Shown here piece after piece: positions 36,994-49,256 of a stretch of DNA of 64,000 nt. The stretch lies in assembly GCF_026210795.1 (NCBI RefSeq), contig NC_089442.1, forward strand, positions 3,252,501-3,316,500, in the 5' to 3' direction. The stretch is from Rhizophagus irregularis. Taxonomy: Eukaryota > Glomeromycota > Glomeromycetes > Glomerales > Glomeraceae. Position 1 is the stretch's first letter; the number at the start of each line of letters is the position of its first letter. A program made the translations under genes and the position numbers. Under the pieces are notes generated by a model. It saw only the letters and a program-made list of their open reading frames with translations. It was not told where the DNA came from and made no database searches.

Positions 36994-39900
36994 TTATAAG
37001 TTATCAATTATATCTTTTAGTGTAAGCAGATTTTCCATCTCCTTTCTCGGAAAATACTTGTCCTTAAAAGCTTCTGGAACATTTGGGCAAATTTTGTAAA
37101 TTGGTAATAAATGACCCATTTTGGGAAAGTAAATTTGTTTGTCTTTTCTAGATTCACCATATATAAATCTAATATAATCAACTTGCTAAACAATATGCAA
37201 TAATACAAGACTAGATCAATTATTATTTAAATAAATAATATAAAATGAAATAATAATTTACTGTACCATATTAAGACATTTTACTTCAATTGAGGGTTGT
37301 ATACTATATTCCAATCCACTGCTGTCTTCAGATATTTTAAAAGAATATTCAATCCAACCTAATCCTTCAAGTTTTGACACCTCTTCGAATTTTAAAACAT
37401 GTTTATTCTATTATATAATAAAATACATTAATTAAAAAAATATCTAAAAGAAGAAAATTCTTATAGTTAATTAACTTACTTCATGATTAATTATAAATTT
37501 TATAGAGCAATCTTTAGACAGTATCTTTTTAACATTAATTTTCCAAATAGCATAATGCCGCAAATTTATACGTAAATTGGGTAAATTAAAACTAAATGCT
37601 TTACCCTCAAAAGATAAAATCTGCCCTGATAAGCTAATATTTTTTTAAAAAAGTAATTTAACTTATGTAAACATTTAGTAAACCAATACATACAAACTAA
37701 CTTTACCTCTTTGTGTCATTTACTTGAAATTGATGAAATTCATTATTCAAATTTAAAAAGTTAGAAATAAAATAAACACCTATCCCTGAAATAATTTATT
37801 GTGTTAGTATAATATAACAAATAATATATATATTTAAATATTCTCTTACTTTTGTATAAAAATTTGTTAAAAGGATTATTGTCAACAATGCCAAGTCCAG
37901 TTATATCATCATTCCACTTTAGGTATGACATGTAATACATCCAAAAATATGAATATTTCTTGTGATGTAATAAATAAAAAATTGAAATGTCATCATTATT
38001 TAATACAAATAGACTAACTAAATTTATTATGGATTTCATAATATATTCTTCAGGATTCATAATAAACAAATCAATATATATTTTACATTTCATAAAATTT
38101 AATGAATAATCATTATTATCAGCAGGAATTTGTTCAATTTTTGTTATAATATCATGTTTTAAATCTTTAAAGCTATATTTCTCTTGCAAATATTCTATGT
38201 AATATAATTGAATTTTTGATAAATTATCATTAGAGTCTAATTCTACACATTTTTTAAAAGAAGTTATAGCATTCTTAATATTTCCTATTGAATAATATGT
38301 TAAACCTTTATAATAGTATGCTAAATTATTTGATGAATCTAATTGCACAACTTTATCAACATCTAGTAAAGCTTTATCATATTCTTGAAGAACAAAATAT
38401 GCAATAGCTCTTTTATTCAAATTATGAATATTTTCTGGATCTATATTAATTGCTTTTGTAAAATATATTACTGCTTCACCATACTTTCCTAAATTTTTAA
38501 GAATTTCTCCATAATAACATAAAATTAATGAATCTTTATCATTAATGTTTAACAATTCGTCTAATATCTTTAAACAATTTTTATAATCTACTTGCTTTTC
38601 ATAAATGTATGCACAATTCTTAAGATACTTAAGATACAAATTATTATTTAGACCATTTTCTAATGCAATATTATAATTCTTTAAAGCATTATCATAATGG
38701 AATTTTCTTAAAAAACTATTTCCAAGTATTATATATAAATTAGCAATTGATTTGACTTTATATTTTAATGATACATTTAAATTATCTATTGCTTTATCAT
38801 ATTCACTTTGCCAAAAAAATATATCTCCATAAATAAAATAAGCAATTGGTTCTTTTGGTTTTAACTTAATAGCTTCTTTTAAATATAAATGTACCTGTTC
38901 ATAATTATTAAGACATCTATAAATATAGGCTAAAATACATCTTACAGGATAATCTTTAGAAAAAAGCTTTAAGTATTCTTTACATAATGATTCAGCTTTT
39001 TGGTAATATTTTCCATTTAATTCTTTTATAATGCTTTGATATATTGGATGTTGTTTTTTTGAAACTCTTGGAAATATTGTTGATAATATAGTAGTTGTAT
39101 TTAATTTAATTGCTTTCATAAATTTCTTCTTTTTAGTTAAAATAAGATCAACTTCTGAATTATCTGAATTACTATCATATTGGTCATTTGTTATTTGTTC
39201 TGAATTTTCTAATTCAATAGTTGGTAAAATATGTCCAGCATCAAAGAATTGTGAATATAAATTTTTATAAACAGTATTCTGTGGTAAATATCTGATATCA
39301 TTATTTTCAAGTTTTTTTCTGCATATAGGACATTTTTTTTGTTTTAAATTTTTTAAATTATTTAATGATAATATATGTTGACATTTTAAAATACATAATT
39401 GGTCTGTTGGTTCATTACTAATTGGACATGTCATTTCATCTGCTATAACATCTATAATGTTACATTTATTTTGATTTAAACTTCTTCCTTTTTCTTTCCC
39501 TTTTCCAATACTGTCATTTAAAATTTTAGAATCTTCAAAATATTTTTCTTTAACAAAAGTTAATAAATTTTGAAATTTTTCTGAAAAATCTGCAGATTTA
39601 TTTTCATTTAATTTTCGTATATATTGATCAAAATCATCTTCAATCATTGAAAACGTTTGGTTATCAATATTATATAAATGTAATAATAATTCAATTGCCT
39701 TAAATTGAATAAAGTTGCTTGGAGCTTTATTAAGTGATTCAATTGCCATATAATAACAAAGACCATATGTTGCCATGTGAGTAGATTTTTGAATAAGATT
39801 TTGTGCAAGATCCAATAATCCGAACCATAAAGTATGTGGTAATGCAAGAGGTTCATTTCCAGCAATACCATTTAAAAAATTCCCAGTATTTTTTAATGAT

Positions 39901-42900
39901 GCTCTTGCAAATCTATCTGATACTATATCAAATTTCGCTTGAGAATCTAAAATAGATTCATCAGTAATATTGGTCCATTCTCTTTCTAAAAAACTCCAAA
40001 TATATTCTATTAATATCATTTCTGCATATTTTTTACTGATTATTTTTTCAGAACCTTCAGACCAAATAAAAAGATTATGCTGAATTATTAATATAATTTT
40101 GCAATCAATATAATAGGATGGTACTGAATATTTAAAACTTAAACCTTGGCGTAATTGTATAATCATTGATTCAATTGAATAATTTTCATCTGAAATAGTA
40201 ACTTTAGACGATGGTGTAATATTTAAAATGGGTTTTAATAAATCTTTAATTCTTCTTAAAAGTTCCTGAAACCAACTTACATCATCACGCAAACTATATA
40301 ACATATCTCGCAAGTAAATTAATAAAAAATCTATATTATAGTTATGTCTTTTATAGGGTTGGATCGGTCCGGTCCGGTCCGGTCCCAAAAAGACCGGTCT
40401 TTCAACCTGGACCGGACCGGACCGGGACCGGACCGATTTAAATTCAAGAAATTTTGTCCCCATGATTTTAAGACCTCTAAAACATTAAAGAACGTTGCAA
40501 AACGTTTTTTAACATGTAATTTAACAAATAAACAACGTTTCGCAACGTTTTTTAATTATTTTAATAGAAAACGTTGCGAAAACGTTTTTTATTAATAAGT
40601 TCATAAAAAAAAACGTTTTTCGCAAACGTTTTTAATTATTTTAACAAACAACGTTGCGAAAACGTTTTTATTAAGTAATTAACGTTTTGCAGCGTTTTTT
40701 ATTAAGTAATTTAATAAAAAAACGTTTTCGCACGTTTTTTAATTATTTTATTAATAGGAAACGTTACAAAAACGTTTTTTATTAATAATTTCACGAAAAA
40801 AAGGTTTTCGCACATTTTTTTAATAAAAAACGTTGCGAAAATGTTAAAAACCGAACTGATAATCGGTTTTGGCAAAAACCGTGCCCTAGAAGTACATGAG
40901 CACAAAAATTTGGCTCATTTTTATTGGATATTAATAATATAAGATCGGTCCCGGTCCGGACCGGTCCTCAGATCTCGGACCGAAGACCGTGAAGACCGGT
41001 CCCAAGACCGACGCAGGACCGGTCTTTGCTAGGACCGATCCAACCCTAGTCTTTTATCTTCAATAACTTGCATTGTTTTATAATAAATTTCAGTAAATTT
41101 TGCTAAAGAATTGCACACTTCTTCCAAAAGATCTTTACTAAGAACTATTGATGGATTTGAAAATTGTATACGCTCTAAAACAGCTATCCAGGTTCGTAAG
41201 TGAAATTCCAATCTCACCACATTTTCTTCTGAATAATAATCAAATAAAGTAGGATTTGCTAACACTTTTAATGAACTTATCAAAACCTGGGATGAAAATT
41301 TATTCTGTAAATTTTCAAAAAGTAACTTTAGAGCATATAAAAATTTTGGTTCAATCAATTCCTTTACAAGCTCTTTTACTTTTTCATCTGGTGTAATAAA
41401 TCCTTCATTTTCTAGCTTAATAAGTAATTGGTTTCTATAAATACACGTGTTTTCTGTTGATGATTTTGTTGCTTGATTTGACGTACTTGATAAACTACTT
41501 TCAAACTCCACTTTTATCCCACTTTTGTATTCATATTCAAAAATATTTAAAGATCCAAGGTCATTTACTAAATCATCACTTATATCTATAGTTCCCTTAC
41601 TTAACTTCAAAGTTGACTTATATTTTTCCAAGTTTTCCTTTTCATTGACGTTATTTATAAATTCTTCTTTTTCCGGTTTGAGAAGTGATTGATATGTATT
41701 ATCTATTGATGGCCCTGCTTTATTTGACACAGTTGATGTACTATTTTCAGATTCCGCTATTGCTCCACTTTCATGTTCATTAATATTTAATGATTCATCA
41801 TCTATTAAATCATTGTATATGTCTATAGTTTTCTTGCTCAAGTTTGAAACTGACTTAAATTTTTCTGGTTCTTTCTTTTCATTAATTTTATAAACAATTG
41901 TATCATTTTGGTTTGGATAAATTACTGCTTTAAGAGCTGAAACAACTTCCTGAATATTTGGACGTTCACTTGATTCATATTTCCAGCATTCTAGGAATCA
42001 AATAATTAATATATAATTAGGATATAGTAAAAAAAAAATCATTGAAAAATTGTACTAAAATTTATAATATTACCTGTATATAATTTATTATATTCAAAAG
42101 GAGTTTCATCAATCATTTCTTCTCTTTTACCATTAACGATAAATAAGATTAACCGTGCATTATAATCGAAACCTTTAAATGGTTCATATCCACTTGAAAT
42201 TTGCCACATTAAAACTCCAATACTATATACATCAGATTTTTTATTTAATTTATAATCTTGACTTTGATTATTAAAACTTTCTGGATCTACATAGGGTATT
42301 ACGCCTAGAATTTTTGATGTATCACTTGATGCTTCAGCGATTTTTTTTGATAGCCCAAAGTCTGCCAATTTAATATTATCTTGATGTATAAGTATATTAT
42401 TCGCGTGCTTTTTAAATTATTTAAAAAAAAAAGTATTAGAATATATTAACTGAAAATAGTAAGGATTTACAAATAAAAATTACCAGATCACGATGAATAA
42501 TATCCTTTTCGTGTAGAAATTCTACGGCACTTGCCAATTGCAATGCTAAACGATATTTGTCGCTCCATTTAAGTTCATTGAAGTGCTTATTTAAATAAGT
42601 ATTTAGTGTACCATTATTAGCATATTCTAGGACTAGCGAGTAATTATTTGTTTGATGAGTCGTATCTGAACAAAAAAAATTTTGTATTAAATTAATTAAT
42701 ATCATTACATCATTATATCCTGTAATATTCAAAACTCACTTTCCAATTTCGTAATTCCATAGAAACTTATAATATTTTCATGGTCATCAACCCTCCGAAG
42801 CAATTTTAACTATAGGAAAATAATAGTATTAAAGTCTAATATTTTATTTACTTGAAAATTTTAAAACCGTACCTCTTTTACAACTTCCTTAAGGGTTTCT

Positions 42901-43106
42901 TCACTATTGTTAAAAGATTTTAAAGCAAAAAGACGATTAGAATTTTTCCAATTAACGCAAAAAACAGTTCCATATGAACCTTTCCCTATTTGTTGTTTAT
43001 TTGTAAAGTCCGAATATTCATAGTATCTGATATGTTCCTCAGAAATTGAATAATTTAACCAATCAATGTAATAATTTAAATCTTTTATCTTAGAGTTTTC
43101 AGCCAT
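36994..43106 (-). pseudogene. Kinase-RING/U-box-TPR protein, paralogue C, split by a hAT-like element
   Basis: Exons: 43106-42873, 42809-42740, 42665-42484, 42407-42074, 41990-37850, 37785-37707, 37633-37480, 37407-37267, 37185-36994. Domain order is the same as in B: GKGSYGTVF, Lys of ALKS, HRD in [15 protein letters not shown] (about residue 175), the linker, [17 protein letters not shown] with KCPICRKKL, TPRs, C-terminal module. Exon 5 contains a 695-bp transposon (40354-41048). Exon 5 is 4,141 bp; minus the element and one 8-bp duplication (703 bp) it is 3,438 bp, divisible by three, so the frame was intact before insertion. Translation now stops six codons into the element (about 41029). 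A truncated kinase-plus-linker protein could still be made. The coding frames are otherwise open, so the insertion looks recent. C is less similar to A and B than they are to each other. Confidence 0.82.
40354..41048. mobile_element. 695-bp hAT-like MITE inside an exon
   Basis: Perfect 17-bp terminal inverted repeats (tagggttggatcggtcc and its reverse complement) are flanked by the 8-bp duplication gtctttta at 40346-40353 and 41049-41056. Eight-base duplications and TAGGG-type ends are hallmarks of hAT elements. Both subterminal regions are packed with ggtccggtcc/ggaccgg words, giving GC-rich ends. The centre (about 40490-40850) is an array of aacgtt-rich units such as aacgttgcgaaaacg, in both orientations. 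There is no transposase, so it must have been moved in trans. Confidence 0.92.
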
Positions 43107-43744
43107 TTTTTTTTTTAATACTTAATACATTTATTATTCCTTCATTTAATTTCTAGAAATAAATGAAATAAATGGCAGAAACTCACTAAATTAATAATAG
43201 CTTATTTTAAATGATTTTTCGTTACACAATTTTTCCGTAACGTATTGCAAGAATACAATTAGAATCAGCAGATCTATACATTAATTTAGGTCACAAATCG
43301 CATGGCGCAGTAATTATTTAGTAATGGACGTGCTCACGTACGATCTTGACAATAAATTGTTTTTCAAACAAGGATGTGGTTTTAAAAATACTGTACATCA
43401 AGATGGTAAAAACTAATTATTTCTGTAGCAAATTCTTTAAAACGATAAATAACATTTAATTTGATGTTTAGAAACAAACGTTTTAAAAGTTATACCTTCT
43501 ATCGGCAACAAACATCTTAAAATTTACTAATGGCTCAAATAAGTAAATTTATTTAATAAGAATTTCCTCTAATTAACGATACTGAAGAGTATATAGTATT
43601 TTTTAAATGTTGGAATTTTTTAGAAAAAGAATGGTAATGTAATTAATAAGACTATTTTAGATTCTTTAACCAAATTTGATCAGATAAAGTTTCAAAGACA
43701 TTCCATAAATACCAATTTTTTACTAATTATCATTTAAGTACCAA
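43107..43744. other. 5' flank of paralogue C
   Basis: AT-rich, with no supported gene. The start codon of C is followed upstream by a poly-T run, as in A and B. Confidence 0.45.
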
Positions 43745-44450
43745 CGTAATCTCCAATCAATATAATAAGATTCCACTAGATATTTAAAACTTAATCCTCA
43801 ACGCAATCGAGTAAGCAACGATAAGATTGAACAATTATCATTTGGAAGAGAGGCGCCTGATATTGGTAAATTCTTGGTGTAATATTTAAATATTTAATAT
43901 AGCCTTAAATTTCTAATTCGTATAATCGTGAAACCAAGTCTCATCATCATGTGAATTAATAAAAAGTCAATCACGTTATAATTACGTTTTTTGGTAATTT
44001 TCTTAATTTTCTGATTTAACTGATTGAAATTTGATTTAAAATTATCATAAAATCCTATTTAATAACCTTTGTTGTTTTCGATTGATTTTGGTAAATTTTG
44101 CTAAAGAATTATAAACTTTATCTTGAAGTTTTTACTAAGTATTATCGGTGAAAAACAAATCCGTTCTAGAACAGTATCCAAAGATCTTAAATGTAATTCT
44201 AATCTAGCTACGCTTTTTATTGGATAATAGTTAAAAGGAATATCAACTAATGCTTCTAATGAATTTGTTAAGACTTGAGGTGAAAACTCATTTTGGACGT
44301 TTCAAAAAGTAAAATATAAATACTTTATTTCGGACAATTTCTTAATAAGCTCTTTTGTTTTTTCATTACTAGTTAAACCATCCTCTTCTAATTTGATAAG
44401 GATATTATTTTTAAATGTATTTTCATGCAAAGCAGTTTTATATGCAAACG
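43745..44450 (-). pseudogene. Relic of the kinase-RING-TPR family, helical region
   Basis: The minus strand is alignable with the helical region of A-C but full of frameshifts. At 43745-43800 the DNA matches the part encoding VPSYYIDWR. Near 44100-44200 it matches the segment around [12 protein letters not shown]. At 44350-44410 a frame reads IKLEEDGLTSNEKTKELIKK, the counterpart of [20 protein letters not shown]. The kinase, zinc and TPR parts are missing. It is a much older copy than C, directly upstream of it and in the same orientation. Confidence 0.65.
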
Positions 44451-45286
44451 AATTATTATTTTCCAAATTATTCAGATTCAATAAATGGTTCTTGTTTGAA
44501 CTACCATTCCAAAATTATATATAAATATTAAAATAAGACATAATATTATTATACGTTGAACTTAAAAATTGAATGCATAAAAATAGTAGTGAATTTCAAT
44601 CAAATTACTTAGAACGAGGAGTTTTTTTTGAAAAAGGAAGAATGGTTATAGTATGATTTACAAAAAAAAAAATGCATGTAGCATTTTTTTTGTCTCGAAA
44701 AAATTTGAGATTTAAAGTTTTGTGAATTTGTCGCCTTAATAAAGTTATTTTGAAAATTTATTATTGCGGCTTATGTTACAGTTACGTAATAAAGATCTAT
44801 ATGGTACTATTTATTTCGTTCAAAATTTTAATTAAAAGATGACTGATCTTTGTGATCCAATAATAATGATGCAGATCTTTAGTTCCAGCCGGAGTTTATC
44901 ACATCTTGTAACGGTAAAGAATAAATTAAAAAAAAAATTTCCTGAATAGAAGTTATCATAAAACATTTATTAAGCATACATTATTGAAGATAAAATTGTA
45001 TTCTAAAATTTACATCGCCACAAACTCATAAATTAGAAACAGTGATTTTATTCGGTAACTTCCACAAGTTTATTGTAAACGAAAACGAAAAGTTTTATTA
45101 TAAAATTATACTGCGAAATAAAAATAAAAAAAAAATCTCGATAAAATGATTATTTTCGATATTATAATTTTGATAGGTCAAAAAATCGTATTAAGCCACC
45201 CCGTCCTACCTTACCCATTTAGGTATTGATTTACCGTTTATATAATCCATTAATTCATTCCCGCGTCAAACAAAATCTTTTTCAAG
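44451..45286. other. Spacer between the kinase block and MTU1
   Basis: No gene is seen. A short hairpin of A/T-rich arms around aatgcatgtagcatt lies near 44661-44692. The last part is the likely promoter of MTU1; no motif is distinct. Confidence 0.4.
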
Positions 45287-47430
45287 ATGAAATTTTTAAT
45301 CAACTTAAAAAAATCGAGATGTTTCCCTGTTTCGGTAAACACATCCAAACTTTTATGTCGTTACATAAGTCACTTTAGGTATCCATATCCGGGTGATAAA
45401 GGTATATTCCTTTAATTTTATTTTTATTAAAAAAAAAATTTTTTATAAAAATATATAATAAAAATTTTTGTAGTTATTGTAGCCATGTCAGGAGGTGTAG
45501 ATTCAAGTGTTTCGGCATACCTTCTAAAAAGACAGGTATTAAAAATGACTTTAGACTTTGAAAAAATAATTTTAATTTTTCCAATAATAATATTTTCTTT
45601 TAAAATAAATAGGGATATGTAATAGAAGGTGTTTATATGCGTAATTGGGATACAACAGACGAAAATGGAGTTTGCACGAGTGATCAAGATTGGAAAGATG
45701 TTCAGACAGTTTGTAAACAACTAGATATACCTTGCAGACAGGTGAATAAAATATGTATAAGTTTATATTTAAGTATTAAAATATTTTCTAATGAAATGAT
45801 TTCCCGATCGTTTTTTTTTAAAGTTCGATTTTACAAAAGAATATTGGTTGCAGGTGTTTACAAGGATGATTGAAGATTATGAAAATGGGATCACTCCAAA
45901 TCCTGATGTAATGTGTAATCGTGAAATTAAATTTGGATGGTTTTTAGATAAATGTTTAGGATCTATTAATGGCAAAGATAAAGAAAATACTTGGATAGCC
46001 ACAGGTATAAAAGTACAAATCAAATCATTAAGTTTTTTTTTACTTATACACTGATTTTTTTAATAATATAGGACATTATGTTCAACTCGAACGCACAGAT
46101 TCTGGGCGAGTTAAATTAATGCGAGGTTTGTTATACTTTGATCTTTGTTTAATCTTTTTTTTATCAATTGATTTTAACCAATGTCAATATTAGGAGTTGA
46201 TGTCACCAAAGATCAAAGTTATTTCTTATCAACAGTTGCCGAACAAAATCTTCAAAGAGTAATAGAATTTAAAAAAATTATCATTTTTATACATTAATCA
46301 TCTCTAAAAATATCTTTATTCGTCTATAGGTAATATTTCCTGTTGGAAACTTACATAAAAAGCAAGTTAAATCAATTGCACATGTGGCAAATCTAGAAAC
46401 TGCTAATAAAAAAGAAAGTATGGGTATTTGTTTTGTGGGGAAAAAAAGAAAATTTTCAGAATTCTTGGAACAATACGTTATACCAAAACCAGGAGATATA
46501 AAAACATTAGATGGAATTATTATCGGTAAATATAAAATGATCAAATTTAGGAGTAGTCTTTATTTTTAATACTTTTAAGACTATTTTAGGTCAACATCGT
46601 GGTTTATTTTCTTACACTATTGGACAATGCGCAAGAATACATTATGGACCTGATCGGCATGTGTCTTTTAATTTGTAAATTATTAATAATTACAAATTTT
46701 AATTTAGTATTTTAATAAATATCATAGATGGTTTGTTTTAAGAAAAGACATTAAAAATAATTCTTTAATCGTTATACCTGGATCGTGAGTACAAATACTG
46801 AATTATTTATTAGAGACAAGATTAAGTAATTTATAATAACTTTGTCTTTTACAATGTATCCATTTTTTTTTTTAAAAAAAAAAGAACAAACCCATTATTA
46901 TTTTCTTCAAAACTCGTTGCCAAGGATTGGATATGGAGTTGGGGTGAACCTCCTAAAGAAATTGAAGGAGGTAGTGAAATGATATAGCTTATATTTTGCT
47001 GAGATCAAATCAAAATATAATAATTGTATGTATGTTTTAGGCATCAATTTACTTACTCAGCTTAGATATCAACAACCTGCAGGTAAGATCGTTTGATTTT
47101 TTAACAGTTTCCTATTGAAATATTTTTACAATTCTTTTTAATGATTAGAACTATGTAAAGTAACAAGAAGGTAAGAAATTATAATTAACGAAATTTAACT
47201 ATATGAGTGAATACTAAAATATGTTCAAGATCTGATGGAAAGTATATAGTGGAATTTAGTACACCTAAACGAGCCATTACACCCGGTCAGGTAGTAAAGC
47301 AAATCGAAAGTAAATCTTTATATATAAAATAACCCTAAACGTCTATATATATATATAATAGAACGTTGTTGTATGGGATGAAAATTGGTGCCTTGGAAGT
47401 GGAATTATTGAACAACCATTAATAAATTAA
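45287..47430 (+). CDS. MTU1: Mitochondrial tRNA-specific 2-thiouridylase
   Basis: MnmA/TRMU family (yeast SLM3): ATP-dependent 2-thiolation of the wobble uridine of mitochondrial tRNAs for Lys, Glu and Gln. Fourteen exons join in phase: 45287-45401, 45474-45535, 45613-45741, 45824-46004, 46072-46125, 46194-46258, 46330-46525, 46590-46656, 46728-46784, 46885-46970, 47041-47082, 47149-47170, 47230-47290, 47362-47430; 401 residues. The N-terminus (MKFLINLKKSRCF, Arg/Lys/Ser-rich, few acids) suits a mitochondrial presequence. SGGVDSS is the PP-loop that binds ATP; PNPDVMCNREIKF carries the first catalytic Cys and ESMGICFVGKK the second. GHYVQLER and KDQSYFLS are family motifs, and the C-terminal barrel includes RYQQP. 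The intron after GPDR starts with GC (46657) rather than GT. Length is close to yeast SLM3. Confidence 0.93.
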
Positions 47431-48473
47431 GGTAATATTAAATTTACGCTCTGATGATTTTGATGTATAGGTTGATATTGACTATTTTCATTCATTCCAA
47501 TTAGAAACTTGTGGTAATGCCAAATTTTTGAAATAATTTAATCGAAGTTACATTGGTTAATACTTAGACTAATATATGTATCAGTATAAAGAGGCTAGTA
47601 TTAAGATATTGTTTATCCCTAAAATATCCGCCATCGGTCCTTTTAAATCTGCATGAGCTTGGATGGAAAAATTAATAGTTATCATAATTAAATATTATTA
47701 ATTAATATATGTATTAAACAAATTAATTTTAAAATAACTGTTATTTAATTAAAAATGGTTAATTAATATTACATGCATTATTTTTCTTGTAATGGTGAAA
47801 ATCAATTTATATATATATAGTTTCTTACAGTAGTTTTTAACAAAATTTTTTTCTTTTTATATAAACTCATCGGGAAGAAAAAATATTAGTTATCTATAAT
47901 GTAAAATACAAATAAAAAAAGAAATTTAATGTAGTTGGCTAGTTGCAAAGTGTAGAAACTTTATTTAATGAGTATATTAAGACATTATTAATGCTTTCCG
48001 CAGTTGGGATAAGGACCTAACATCGGTAATTATGGTTTCATCCATTCTTGAATCCAAATGCAAATCAAAGTGAGTGAGTATTATACAGTCAGCTCTCGAT
48101 ACAACGAACTCGTTCTATGATATAACGAATTTTTCTCAACACGTGACATTTAACCAATCTAAATTCCTTTTAAAAATTCTTTGCAATAACGTGAAAACCG
48201 TTATATTTGGAGTAACTAATGTATTATACACTAAAATCGCACGAGACATAGGATCACCATTTTTGGGCAAAGATAGCCAGATTTATTTCGAACTAAGGAC
48301 ATTGTCATTTCGCGGAATTTACTTCATTTGTACATAATGGTATCTAAAACAATGTCAACATCATTTCTATCTAAACCTTGACGAAAATCATTAAACAATG
48401 GAAATTCATTTATTTAAAATCCAGTAAATGAAGCCTTGAGGCTAAAAAACTATAATGATTTAGACTCGGAAAT
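47431..48473. other. Spacer with a transposon-end-like sequence
   Basis: Mostly AT-rich without genes. At 48086-48135, tacagtcagctctcgataca followed by acgaa and gatataacgaa words resembles an end of pogo/Tc1-type elements, but no matching opposite end was found. The plus frame 48074-48337 runs through it and shows no domain. Confidence 0.35.
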
Positions 48474-48785
48474 TTATCTATCAGTAATTAGTCGAAAGGG
48501 GCTGACAATTGCGGAAATCAGGTTTGCCAAGATAGTATGGCCAAAGGATATTGCCTTGTCGAACATTCTTCTCCAGAACGGCTTTTCATCATCCGGTTCT
48601 TTTAGTTACGTGGTTTGATAAATGTTGTTAGAACGGCATTAAATGAAAATTAACCTTTCTCTTTACTTACTTTTAGACCATTCATCCAGTATGCGCCGAC
48701 TATATTCATTGTACAGATCTTCAGTTATATATCCCATATCAAAGCAATTCTTGAGTGCAGAGAGCTTTTGTTCAAGTTCGCTCAT
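48474..48785 (-). CDS. Small SHOCT-like protein (possibly partial)
   Basis: Two exons, 48785-48671 and 48598-48474, join in phase through a GT-AG intron (donor gtaagt) to give 79 residues. The first exon reads MSELEQKLSALKNCFDMGYI and goes on to EDLYNEYSRRILDEWSK, a short helical hairpin like SHOCT (short C-terminal) domains. The second exon reads PFWRRMFDKAISFGHTILAN and ends SAIVSPFRLITDR, amphipathic to hydrophobic, possibly membrane-associated. Codon use is less AT-biased than the surroundings. A sequence reading EPKQTGN precedes the Met after a possible acceptor, so there may be upstream exons. The DnaJ gene about 470 bp away starts with a similar hairpin. The function is unknown. Confidence 0.5.
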
Positions 48786-49256
48786 GTTTCCTGTTTGCTT
48801 AGGTTCTTTCACAGTTTTAGATATGTTATATCAATAAATGAAAATAATACATATAAATGATGAATTATATTTCTTTTTATAAACACGCATTACTTACTAT
48901 TTAAACCACGTTTTTTTTTAAAATAAATAATTACATAAAATCTACGTAATATACTTTTTTCACTACGAAATAATTACATCAATTTTACGTACATCATTTT
49001 TCTATTATGGAATTAGATTTTTTTTCTCAAATTTGTTTTGGTGATCGTATTAACCAAAGAAAGTTTGGTTTGAACTTAAGAGCTAAGTTAAATATGTCGA
49101 ATAAATTAAACTATCTACAAATAAAGTTAGTCATTATTGTCATTATTGTGCAGACGCATGTTGGTCTATTAAGAAAAGCTTGTGAGTCTGGTACAAATTT
49201 TGTACTGAAATTAATACTGTATGGACAATAAATCCTTACATTAATTTTATGAGAAA

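Noticed and set aside
40344-40905. Small open frames inside the element in paralogue C
   Set aside because: They translate GGTCC and AACGTT repeat arrays and have no transposase features.
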